A stretch of DNA of 20,419 bases from an uncultured Rubritalea sp. (GCA_937951395.1 CALFBV010000202.1:1-20419); one strand, 5' to 3'; shown: positions 12,332-19,163, counted from the first letter of the stretch. Numbers and translations are program-made. The notes: a model not told the origin generated them from the sequence alone.

Positions 12332-13414
12332 TTATTTGGTTGAGACTTTAGTTGGCACTTTTTTAGGAGCTACTTTGAGAGGCTTTTCTTGCTTGAGACC
12401 TGGGATGGTAACACTTGCGGCATCTTTATAGAGAATTAACTCTAGCTGCATGAAGACAGTGATCTTCTCATCACCGATTACTTGCTTGATGATCTCCTTA
12501 TCTACTTCTAAATCAAATTCCTCACCGCCACCTAGGCCGAAACCGTCTTCAAACGCTCCATCCGGAATCTCTTCAGCTCCTTCTTCAACTCCTTCTTCTG
12601 GTGCGAGAGCTGGCTCTACTACTGGGGCGAATGTAGCCTTGGAAATTGTAACTGGATCCTGCTCTTCATTGCTGATCTTAATCATCTTGATTGCGAAGAA
12701 ATACTCGTCTCCTGCAGCAACTTTAGTCATGAAGTCTTGTAAGCTTGCTTCAGTTCCTGTGAAAGTGATTTCGATAGGAAGACCATCATAGACTGATGTC
12801 AGAGCCGTTACTTTTGGAGCCCTCTTTCTTCTTTTCTTAGGCTTAGCAGCAGGCGCCGGTGCTTTTCCTAATGTTTCTTCTACTTTGGCGCGATGGACGT
12901 TCTCAAGTTTATCAACACCAGAATCTGCTAGACTAGTGAACAACCAGTCTAGCGCCTGTCTCTGATAGCTTAGAATACGCGTGGAGCTTTCAGACGCCAT
13001 CGTAGTAGCGTAGTCCTCCATACCGAAGTAGACTTTGTCTTCCGGAAGGGCTATCTTTTTACCCTTAAAGTATTTAGTCAGCTTGCGTGTGTGCTGCGAG
13101 ACTTCCCCACTGAATTCATTGGCGGAAAGCTTGCGTAATTCTTCAGGTCGGAATTTTAACAGGGTGTCTTGAAATTTCTTAGTGTCCGCTGCAAATGACG
13201 CCACGCCATCAGCCAGTAACGCTCTATTTTCCTCGTTAGGATATGGCTTCGCTGCTTGGAGTTTATTTATTTTATCAACAGCTGCCTTTTCTTTCTGATT
13301 CGCTGCGGCGGCATCAGAATTAGCACTCATACCTAAGTAGACGAGTGCTCCAGAGGCTACGGCAGTGATTCCGAGTATCGTGGCGGCAAATTTATTTTCT
13401 TGGTACCAACTCAT
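12332..13414 (-). CDS. Amuc_1100-type PilO-like membrane protein
   Basis: The 360-residue relative of Amuc_1100 from Akkermansia has a short cytoplasmic tail (MSWYQEN), a membrane helix (about 8-30), a periplasmic coiled coil and an alpha/beta region. Segments recalled from Amuc_1100 recur: the helix ending in ALDWLFTSLADSGV (154-167), GLPIEITFTG (211-220), YFFAIKMIKISNE (238-250) and the strand VFMQLELILY (320-329). This layout matches PilN/PilO-family proteins that form the periplasmic collar of type IV pilus platforms. It lies five bases after pilM and 26 before the Amuc_1099-type gene. Two features look particular: a strongly basic patch (191-201, KPKKRRKRAPK) and an acidic/Gly insertion (about 267-305). 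Akkermansia Amuc_1100 is known as an outer-membrane-associated TLR2 ligand. Nothing here shows that activity. Confidence 0.9.
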   Translation of the reverse strand: MSWYQENKFAATILGITAVASGALVYLGMSANSDAAAANQKEKAAVDKINKLQAAKPYPNEENRALLADGVASFAADTKKFQDTLLKFRPEELRKLSANEFSGEVSQHTRKLTKYFKGKKIALPEDKVYFGMEDYATTMASESSTRILSYQRQALDWLFTSLADSGVDKLENVHRAKVEETLGKAPAPAAKPKKRRKRAPKVTALTSVYDGLPIEITFTGTEASLQDFMTKVAAGDEYFFAIKMIKISNEEQDPVTISKATFAPVVEPALAPEEGVEEGAEEIPDGAFEDGFGLGGGEEFDLEVDKEIIKQVIGDEKITVFMQLELILYKDAASVTIPGLKQEKPLKVAPKKVPTKVSTK

Positions 13415-13419
13415 GATAA

Positions 13420-15264
13420 TTATTTTAGTAGTATTGGATTATTTAAAGGGATGATGACTGTGAATGGAGCGCCTAGCTTATCTTCAGCCGGTGAAGTAGC
13501 ATTCTCAACTACTACTTCTGGATCTGTTAGCGTGACCTTTGTTGTCTTATTTTTAGATGTCCTAGAGATTTCCATTCCGAAAATATCAGACTTTTCAATA
13601 AGTGTCTTGAGCTGGGTGAGCACTAGCCCATTAGAGTTCCCTCGCCAGTAGCCTTTTACTTTGATGGCATTCACCATCGGTGCTACGTAGTCAGGATTCG
13701 GTCTACCTCTGGAGATAGTTTTTGGCTCCACCTTAGGCATCGTTATTCCAGATTCACTAAATGTGATTTTCTTAATGTCTCCATCAATTAAACTCTTATA
13801 TTTGTTAACGCTTTCGCCATCCAAACTAGGATCGAAATTCGCCACTGGTTCCATTTCGGTAATCCAGAGCTCTGGATGAGCGAAGTGTGACTTGATATCG
13901 CTGAGCCCATCGAGCCACATTACCCTGGAGTCTACTGTATCTTGATAAAGTCCAACTATGTTTGCTATCTTGTCTGCATTCTTTTGTTCTGCAGTGATTG
14001 GAGCAGCGAAGCTGGCTAGACCTGCAACGATTTTCTCTTGCTTGTTAGCCGCCTTGATAGCATTGCTCTTCTTAAAGAACCCATTTAGACAAAACGCTGC
14101 ACAGGATGCGATAATAACCGCTGATGCAATCATGAGCTTAGGACGCTTCTTAGCATCTGCACGCTCATGTTCCACCGTCTCAGGAACTAGGTCGATGTTC
14201 AGCCTAGCTGCTTCTAGCTGACGTAGACCTAGACCGATGAGTTCACCGAGCTGGTGAGCCTCTACTGCAACTTTATCAACATCGACCTCTTGCCCAACAG
14301 AAACTCTTTTAAGTGGGTTGAAGAACTCCACTGGCAGGCGAAGTTTTTCTTGGAAGAAGTCAGAGATCATTGGAAGATTAGCTCCTCCACCAGCTAAGAA
14401 AATGCGCTTCGGTGCTGAGCCCTCGTGCTGGCTGCGGAAGAAGTTAGTCGTTCTTGCGATCTCAGCCGGCATTCTATTCAGAGCTGTTCTGATGCAGCTA
14501 CCGAGAGCGGCAGTGAGATCATCTAGCTGTGAGGTGTGCTGAGCATTAAGAGAGACGAGTCCATTGCTACATTTCTGAGATTCCGCTTCGATGAACGGAA
14601 CGTTGTATTCTTTAGCGATGGCTGAAGTCAGTGTGGCACCACCGATAGCGATGGTTCTTGTGAAGACTTTATTTCCATCTAGGTAGACGAGGTTACTCGT
14701 TCTCGCTCCGATGTCGATCATCAGCGCTGGCTCGGCAAGATCCCCGTAGTTGTAGACGAATGAGTTTGCTAGTGCCATTGGTGAGGCATCCACTAATCCA
14801 GTAGTAAGATCCGCATCCGTAACGCAATCATTAATATCATCCAGCGCATCTGCCTTGATCGCTACGAGCACGACCTCCTGCTGTCCCGCTTCTGAATTTA
14901 GCAACTGCCAATCCCAGACTACTTCATTGATAGGGAACGGAACGTGCTGCTGCGCCTCGAAGGCGACTAGCTGCTCGATGTCATCACTCTCAAGTGAAGG
15001 AAGTTTTACGAATCTGGTGAACACTGACTGACCAGAAATTGCGTAACTGACTTTCTCCTTCTGCAACCCAAGCTTGCTCACTAGCTCAGACACCGCGATA
15101 CGGATCTGAGGAAGGCGAGTCATCTCTGCGGCGGGATCTGCTAGAATCATTGACGATTCATATTTCTTTAAAATGAGACCACCATTACTAGATGGAGCCA
15201 GTAATCCCATTGTCACGCGTTGCGAACCGATATTTAATGCTACTATCGACTGTGAATCAGCCAT
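13420..15264 (-). CDS. pilM: PilM actin-like protein fused to a PilN-like domain (Amuc_1101 type)
   Basis: PilM is the cytoplasmic actin-like ATP-binding ring protein of type IV pilus platforms and grips the N-terminal INLLP motif of PilN. Residues 1 to about 345 are PilM: phosphate-1 segment ALNIGSQ (Asn11 where most relatives have Asp), EAQQHVPFPINEVVWDWQ, phosphate-2 segment MIDIGARTSN, and the adenosine segment LAGGGANLP. The chain then continues through LNIDLVP (355-361, INLLP-like), a charged stretch, one membrane helix (about 377-397), a coiled coil and a periplasmic part. That part has PilN-like segments: RVMWLDGLS, PELWITEMEP, and IKVKGYWRGNSNG near the end. At 614 residues it is about 250 longer than a usual PilM. 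The ATG at 15264 has AGAGAT upstream. Domain assignment for the second half is by pattern and gene order. Confidence 0.9.
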   Translation of the reverse strand: MADSQSIVALNIGSQRVTMGLLAPSSNGGLILKKYESSMILADPAAEMTRLPQIRIAVSELVSKLGLQKEKVSYAISGQSVFTRFVKLPSLESDDIEQLVAFEAQQHVPFPINEVVWDWQLLNSEAGQQEVVLVAIKADALDDINDCVTDADLTTGLVDASPMALANSFVYNYGDLAEPALMIDIGARTSNLVYLDGNKVFTRTIAIGGATLTSAIAKEYNVPFIEAESQKCSNGLVSLNAQHTSQLDDLTAALGSCIRTALNRMPAEIARTTNFFRSQHEGSAPKRIFLAGGGANLPMISDFFQEKLRLPVEFFNPLKRVSVGQEVDVDKVAVEAHQLGELIGLGLRQLEAARLNIDLVPETVEHERADAKKRPKLMIASAVIIASCAAFCLNGFFKKSNAIKAANKQEKIVAGLASFAAPITAEQKNADKIANIVGLYQDTVDSRVMWLDGLSDIKSHFAHPELWITEMEPVANFDPSLDGESVNKYKSLIDGDIKKITFSESGITMPKVEPKTISRGRPNPDYVAPMVNAIKVKGYWRGNSNGLVLTQLKTLIEKSDIFGMEISRTSKNKTTKVTLTDPEVVVENATSPAEDKLGAPFTVIIPLNNPILLK

Positions 15265-15299
15265 ATTTATCTCTGTGTGTTGAATTTTATTTAAAATGA

Positions 15300-15323
15300 A
15301 GATTACCTTGTGATGAGTAATCT
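15300..15323 (-). repeat. Small hairpin before pilM
   Basis: AGATTAC (15300-15306) pairs with GTAATCT (15317-15323) around ten bases in the 84-base gap between the Amuc_1102-type gene and pilM. On the minus strand no T-run follows it, so it is not a convincing terminator. It might affect transcript stability or be chance. Confidence 0.3.
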
Positions 15324-15348
15324 CAGCGGTGTTACTTATAACTTATAA

Positions 15349-15975
15349 TTAACGCTTCTCCTCGATCTCAGCGTAGCGACCATACCAAAGAATCTTGAAT
15401 GGAGTTTCGTTTTTATTGAGGAGTTGGATCTTATCGTAGCGTGAAAGACTACCTTTAGTCCACCAGCCCGCTTTAGCACTCATTGAGAAATAACCTTTAT
15501 TTCCTGATGGCGCTTGACCATCAATGAGGATTTGCCCCCCGATGTCTTTAATATCGCTCTTAGAAAATTTATCACTACCTGTAAGTCTCTTAATCGAATT
15601 AGGTGAGAGATAGACTGAAATGTAGACATCTTCTTTGATCGGAACATTCACATGAGTCACTTCCTTCTCTAGCATGATGTAACCTTTTGCATTTTTAGCC
15701 GGATTCTTAGCTGCAACATACCACTTAACTGTCAGCTTATCGGCAAACAGCTTACTTCTATCCGCAGCCTCGACCTTGAACTTTAGCTCGATCTCCATCC
15801 AATCTTTTGGCTTGTAGCTTTTCTTGGCAGATGCCCCACCTAGATCAGGAGATGTTATCTCTACGATTTCAGGTTTATCAATGTCAACCTTGTAGGCCTG
15901 AGCCATCGCAAAAGAAGTGGGCAGCACGAACATGAGTAGCGTGGACAATAGTAATTTGTTTCTGGAGACGTTCAT
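15349..15975 (-). CDS. Exported Amuc_1102-type protein
   Basis: The 208-residue protein is led by a signal peptide (about 1-25, cleavage near AMA-QA) with no lipobox cysteine, so it should be a soluble periplasmic or surface protein. The mature part reads as short beta strands (IELKFKVEA, LTVKWYVAAKNP, HVNVPIKEDVYISVYLSPNSIKRLTG, KAGWW, ILWYGRYAEIE). This fits the compact beta-sandwich expected of the Akkermansia Amuc_1102 family, which I identify from recalled sequence features and from position at the head of the same five-gene block. No enzyme motif is visible. Being first in the operon, it may be a periplasmic partner or assembly factor of the secretin machine, which is inference. The start has no Shine-Dalgarno sequence; AT-rich sequence lies directly upstream. 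Confidence 0.82.
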   Translation of the reverse strand: MNVSRNKLLLSTLLMFVLPTSFAMAQAYKVDIDKPEIVEITSPDLGGASAKKSYKPKDWMEIELKFKVEAADRSKLFADKLTVKWYVAAKNPAKNAKGYIMLEKEVTHVNVPIKEDVYISVYLSPNSIKRLTGSDKFSKSDIKDIGGQILIDGQAPSGNKGYFSMSAKAGWWTKGSLSRYDKIQLLNKNETPFKILWYGRYAEIEEKR

Positions 15976-16290
15976 AATATAAATAGATTAGGAATAAACT
16001 AACGAACAAAGGGAAGGTTTGGCGAGAATAAACGTGATAAAATTACTGAAAGTTTACGTAGGGTTACCAACTTTTCATTTACACAAGATCGTAGCTCACT
16101 GTAAACAAAGCACATTAGGTGTATTCAGGCGAAATATTCCACCTAACTTTTTCCTATCCCCTCTCATTTCACATCTGTATTATTGGTTTACTTCTGTAAA
16201 ATTAATTTCGGCTTCACTATTATTTGATCTAGCGATGATTAAACGCACTTTACTCTTTCCAGTGTGAACATTTTTCTCTTCACTCACTGT
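15976..16290. other. Divergent AT-rich intergenic region (315 bases)
   Basis: No gene is supported here. It separates the start of the secretin operon (minus) from proS (plus) and should hold both promoters. It contains TTTACA (16078-16083) with TGTAAA (16100-16105) 16 bases apart, and a tighter dyad, TTTAC-TTCT-GTAAA (16187-16200). I could not pick a convincing promoter for the minus-strand operon. Confidence 0.6.
16195..16223 (+). promoter_or_regulatory. Possible proS promoter
   Basis: TATTAT (16218-16223) matches a sigma-70 -10 box at five of six positions, 17 bases after TGTAAA (16195-16200), a poor -35. The -35 candidate is half of the 16187-16200 dyad, so a repressor there would block it. 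A visual match only. Confidence 0.25.
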
Positions 16291-17811
16291 ATGGCAAAAC
16301 AACCTAAGAACGCGATCTCACCAACACGCACAGAAGATTTCCCAGAATGGTATCAGCAAGTCATCAAGGCTGCTGACATGGCTGAAAACTCTGAGACACG
16401 AGGATGCATGGTGATCAAACCATGGGGCTACGCGCTATGGGAAAACATCCAGCAGCAGCTTGATAAATATTTCAAACGCACTGGACACCAAAATGCTTAT
16501 TTTCCACTGCTCATCCCCCTCTCCTATCTTGAGAAAGAGGCTGAGCACGCTGAAGGCTTTGCCACTGAGTGCGCGGTTGTGACCCATCATCGTCTGGAAG
16601 CAGAGAAGCAGGAAGACGGGACTACTAAAATGGTACCTACGGGAAAGCTTACGGAACCTTACGTCATCCGCCCTACTTCAGAAACTATTATTGGTGCTGC
16701 ATTCTCGCGCTGGACTAATTCTTATCGCGATCTACCACTACTCATTAACCAATGGGCAAACGTGATGCGCTGGGAAATGCGTACACGCTTATTCTTACGT
16801 ACAGCAGAATTCCTCTGGCAAGAAGGACACACCGCACATGAGACCAAGGAAGAAGCCATCGAGGAAACTCGCCTGATGCACAGCATCTACACAGACTTCA
16901 TCACCAACCACCTCGCCATCCCAGTGATCCCAGGCGAGAAGTCAGAAGTGGAGAGATTCCCAGGTGCTGACATGACTCTCACAGTTGAGGCCATGGTGCA
17001 GGATAAGAAGGCGATTCAAGCAGGAACATCACACTTCTTAGGTCAAAATTTCTCCAAAGCACAGGACATCTCATTCACAGGTAGAGACAACTCACAGCAG
17101 CACGCATGGACCACTTCATGGGGTGTTTCCACACGTCTCATCGGCACTCTCATCATGGCGCACTCAGATGATGATGGCCTCGTCTGCCCGCCACGCGTAG
17201 TCGCCCAGCAGGTAGTCATCATTCCAGTCACGCCTAAGGAAGAATCACGCGATGCGATCATTGATGCATGTGAAGCACTAGCCACCACACTCAGGCATAA
17301 GGAATTCCACGGCGAGCCACTCCGCGTCCTCGTAGACAAGCGCGACCTCGGAGGCGGAGCCAAGAAATGGGAATGGGTCAAGAAAGGCGCACCTATTCGC
17401 ATCGAGATAGGCCCACGTGATCTAGAAAACAGAAAAGTCTGTATGCAGCGCAGAGATGAAGATGCATTCGAAAAGCACTTCATGGGCAAGGAAGAATTCA
17501 TCCGTGATTGCGAAGACATACTACAGGAAATCCAGAACGAAATACTTAGACGCGCCACCGAACTGCGAGACTCTAACATTTCCGAATGCGACAACCTAGC
17601 AGCCTTCGAAAAACATTGGACAGACAACGAGCAACCAGGCTGGCTCACCACCCCATGGACAGGCAGTAATGAGCAAGAGGAAGAGCTCAGTAAAAAGCAC
17701 AAAATCGCCATCCGCTGCTTCCCTATCGACCAGCAAGACGGAGACGAAGCAGCATGCTTAGTCACTGGAGAACCTACTAAAGCCAGAGCTATCTGGGCTC
17801 GCAGTTACTAA
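16291..17811 (+). CDS. proS: Prolyl-tRNA synthetase, archaeal/eukaryotic type
   Basis: The enzyme charges tRNA-Pro with proline in the cytoplasm. The 506-residue protein has no editing insertion between class II motifs 2 and 3, which marks the short archaeal/eukaryote-like (ProS type 3) form found in many bacteria. Visible landmarks are GCMVIKPWGYALWENIQ, RPTSETII, motif 2 region RWEMRTRLFLRTAEFLWQEGH, the proline pocket GTSHFLGQNF, motif 3 GTLIMAHSDDDGL, an anticodon-binding domain, and the conserved final residues ARSY with a terminal Tyr. I chose ATG 16291 (MAKQPKNAISPT), where family similarity starts, over an in-frame GTG at 16264. The C-terminal zinc site seems degraded: the first Cys pair is absent and the second reads CLVTG instead of CxxCG. 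No ribosome-binding site is visible. Confidence 0.95.
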   Translation: MAKQPKNAISPTRTEDFPEWYQQVIKAADMAENSETRGCMVIKPWGYALWENIQQQLDKYFKRTGHQNAYFPLLIPLSYLEKEAEHAEGFATECAVVTHHRLEAEKQEDGTTKMVPTGKLTEPYVIRPTSETIIGAAFSRWTNSYRDLPLLINQWANVMRWEMRTRLFLRTAEFLWQEGHTAHETKEEAIEETRLMHSIYTDFITNHLAIPVIPGEKSEVERFPGADMTLTVEAMVQDKKAIQAGTSHFLGQNFSKAQDISFTGRDNSQQHAWTTSWGVSTRLIGTLIMAHSDDDGLVCPPRVVAQQVVIIPVTPKEESRDAIIDACEALATTLRHKEFHGEPLRVLVDKRDLGGGAKKWEWVKKGAPIRIEIGPRDLENRKVCMQRRDEDAFEKHFMGKEEFIRDCEDILQEIQNEILRRATELRDSNISECDNLAAFEKHWTDNEQPGWLTTPWTGSNEQEEELSKKHKIAIRCFPIDQQDGDEAACLVTGEPTKARAIWARSY

Positions 17812-17883
17812 AGAATAGTGAATTTGAAATAGGAAATTCCAACATTGCCAGACACACTACATCAACAAACAATCCGTAGTTCC

Positions 17884-17909
17884 ACATTCACCATTTAACA
17901 TTCACCATT
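17884..17909 (+). repeat. Short tandem repeat before the ABC ATPase gene
   Basis: ACATTCACCATT occurs twice (17884-17895 and 17898-17909) with a 14-base period, ending seven bases before the ATG at 17917. It occupies the place where a ribosome-binding site would be. It may be a simple duplication. Confidence 0.6.
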
Positions 17910-17916
17910 ACAAATT

Positions 17917-18726
17917 ATGTTCCTAGAACTCACCGATGTTAAGACCCATTTCCCTATTCGAAAAGGGATACTCATTCAAAAGGAAGTCGATTCAGTAAAG
18001 GCGGTCGATGGCGTTTCTTTGTCGATTAAAAAAGGTGAGATTCTGGGACTTGTAGGCGAGTCTGGCTGTGGTAAGTCCACCCTCTCTCGCACCATCATGC
18101 AGCTCATCCCTGCTACTGGCGGGGACATCATTCTAGAGGGTGAAAACCTTACAAAACTTACCTCTAATGAAGTCCGCATGAAGAGGCTAGACTTTCAAAT
18201 GATCTTTCAGGATCCCTACGCATCACTAAATCCCAGGATGACCATTTACTCCACCCTCTCAGAGGCTCTGCAGCAGCGCCATCCGGGGCTAAGTAGTGAT
18301 AAAAACGGATGCATGGAAGCAGTCATCGCGCTCATGGAGCGCGTCGGCCTAAACCCATCCTTCATGAAGAAATATCCGCATGAATTTTCCGGTGGTCAGC
18401 GTCAGCGTATCGCCATCGCCAGAGCTCTTGCACCAAAGCCTAAGCTCATCATCGCAGACGAACCTGTATCTGCTCTAGACGTGTCCATTCAATCACAGAT
18501 CCTGAACCTTCTACTCAAGCTCCGCGATGAACTAGACCTCACCATGATCTTCATCTCACATGATCTCTCAGTAGTGCGTTACCTAGCAGACAACATCGCC
18601 GTGATGTATAAAGGAAAAATAGTAGAATACGGTGAGTCCGAGCAGCTATTCAATCACCCAGAACACGATTACACCAAGAAGCTATTAGAAGCCATCCCTA
18701 CGATGGAATCTGTAGTAACGCATTAA
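17917..18726 (+). CDS. OppF/DppF-like peptide ABC transporter ATPase
   Basis: ATP-binding subunit of the oligopeptide/dipeptide/nickel importer family. The 269-residue protein has Walker A GESGCGKST (47-55), Q-loop FQDPYASLNPRMT (Gln98), signature EFSGGQRQR (156-164), Walker B LIIADEP (Glu182) and switch His215 in ISHDLS. The QDPYASLNPR form is typical of OppF. It is shorter than usual OppF (about 310-330): the chain ends just after DYTKKLLEAIP, so the C-terminal peptide-transporter extension with its PSP and Cys-containing segment is missing. No permease, binding protein or OppD lies beside it; proS is 105 bases upstream on the same strand and a broken small gene follows. It probably works with subunits encoded elsewhere, which is inference. 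No ribosome-binding site is seen. Confidence 0.88.
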   Translation: MFLELTDVKTHFPIRKGILIQKEVDSVKAVDGVSLSIKKGEILGLVGESGCGKSTLSRTIMQLIPATGGDIILEGENLTKLTSNEVRMKRLDFQMIFQDPYASLNPRMTIYSTLSEALQQRHPGLSSDKNGCMEAVIALMERVGLNPSFMKKYPHEFSGGQRQRIAIARALAPKPKLIIADEPVSALDVSIQSQILNLLLKLRDELDLTMIFISHDLSVVRYLADNIAVMYKGKIVEYGESEQLFNHPEHDYTKKLLEAIPTMESVVTH

Positions 18727-18782
18727 ACCCTTATCCTTTTACGATGAATTAATTACATCGAATGATCTATTGATGATATATT

Positions 18783-18980
18783 ATGAAATCACTCGTTTTA
18801 CTTTCCATATTAATTAGCCACACTGCGCTTGCAGGAGATGACATCACGCTTGCCATAGCTGGAAAGAGTAAGCCTACCACTTTCCCGCTAGACAAACTTA
18901 ACGAAGCGAGCCAATAACGGGCTAAGAAATTAGCTGCACAAGTGGTAGCCGCCCAAGAAGAAATGAAAGCTCTCAAGTAA
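18783..18980 (+). pseudogene. Small secreted protein gene interrupted by in-frame TAA
   Basis: From ATG 18783 the frame encodes a clear signal peptide (MKSLVLLSILISHTALA) and a short mature start (GDDITLAIAGKSK...), then hits TAA at 18915-18917 after 44 codons. The same frame then stays open for 20 more codons, encoding an Ala/Gln/Lys-rich amphipathic helix (RAKKLAAQVVAAQEEMKALK), and ends in two consecutive TAA codons at 18978-18983. The continuity of frame and helix character suggest a 65-codon gene disrupted by one nonsense change, perhaps CAA or GAA to TAA. The alternative is a functional 44-residue exported peptide. I do not recognise the family. Confidence 0.5.
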
Positions 18981-18985
18981 TAATA

Positions 18986-19040
18986 TGTGAAGCCATCAAT
19001 GACCTCAAACTAGAATTATTCTTTCATCTTAGGCTTCACA
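18986..19040. repeat. Nine-base inverted repeat in the convergent region
   Basis: TGTGAAGCC (18986-18994) is the exact reverse complement of GGCTTCACA (19032-19040), with 37 bases between. It lies between the convergent small gene and the Cys-rich peptide gene and overlaps the 3' end of the latter. It could protect or end transcripts from either side, but there is no T-run and the loop is long. Confidence 0.4.
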
Positions 19041-19156
19041 GCACACGAGCAGCCTCCCCCGCAGGAACCTTTCTTTCTCTTCAGCACTTTATAGCTGAAA
19101 ATGAGAACTGTTAGAGCGACTATACCCAGAGCTGCGATAGTTTGTAGGTCATTCAT
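19016..19156 (-). CDS. FeoB-associated Cys-rich membrane peptide
   Basis: This 46-residue gene starts at ATG 19156, seven bases after the feoB stop. The peptide has a short start (MNDLQT), one membrane helix (about 7-23, AALGIVALTVLIFSY), a basic stretch (KVLKRKKG) and a Cys/Gly cluster CGGGCSC (Cys32, Cys36, Cys38) before a charged tail. This is the layout of the FeoB-associated Cys-rich membrane protein family, which sits next to feoB in many bacteria, often where FeoC is lacking. The basic stretch should keep the cysteines in the cytoplasm, where they may bind iron or sense redox state; the biochemical role is not settled. Its tight spacing to feoB implies co-transcription and coupled translation. 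Confidence 0.85.
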   Translation of the reverse strand: MNDLQTIAALGIVALTVLIFSYKVLKRKKGSCGGGCSCAVKPKMKE

Positions 19157-19163
19157 TGTTCGG

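Noticed and set aside
8577..15975. Reading the block as a type II secretion (Gsp) operon
   Set aside because: The PilM-like actin-fold protein and M-N-O-P-Q order fit type IV pilus platforms better; no GspE/F/G/K genes are present in the window.
16019..16267. 82-codon open frame with TTG start in the proS upstream region
   Set aside because: It needs a rare start, lies in AT-rich divergent promoter DNA, has no ribosome-binding site and no recognisable protein features. The MARIN start resembling PilN looks coincidental.
16264..16290. GTG start for proS nine codons upstream
   Set aside because: The extra residues (MNIFLFTHC) are unlike the family, whose similarity begins at MAKQPKNAISPT. An ATG is available at 16291.
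17043..17765. 240-codon minus-strand frame inside proS
   Set aside because: Wholly antisense to a well-supported synthetase; Ser/Arg-rich composition is typical of a shadow frame.
18742..18760. CGATG/CATCG hairpin after the ABC ATPase stop
   Set aside because: Only a five-base stem with an AT loop and no T-run; too weak to call a terminator.
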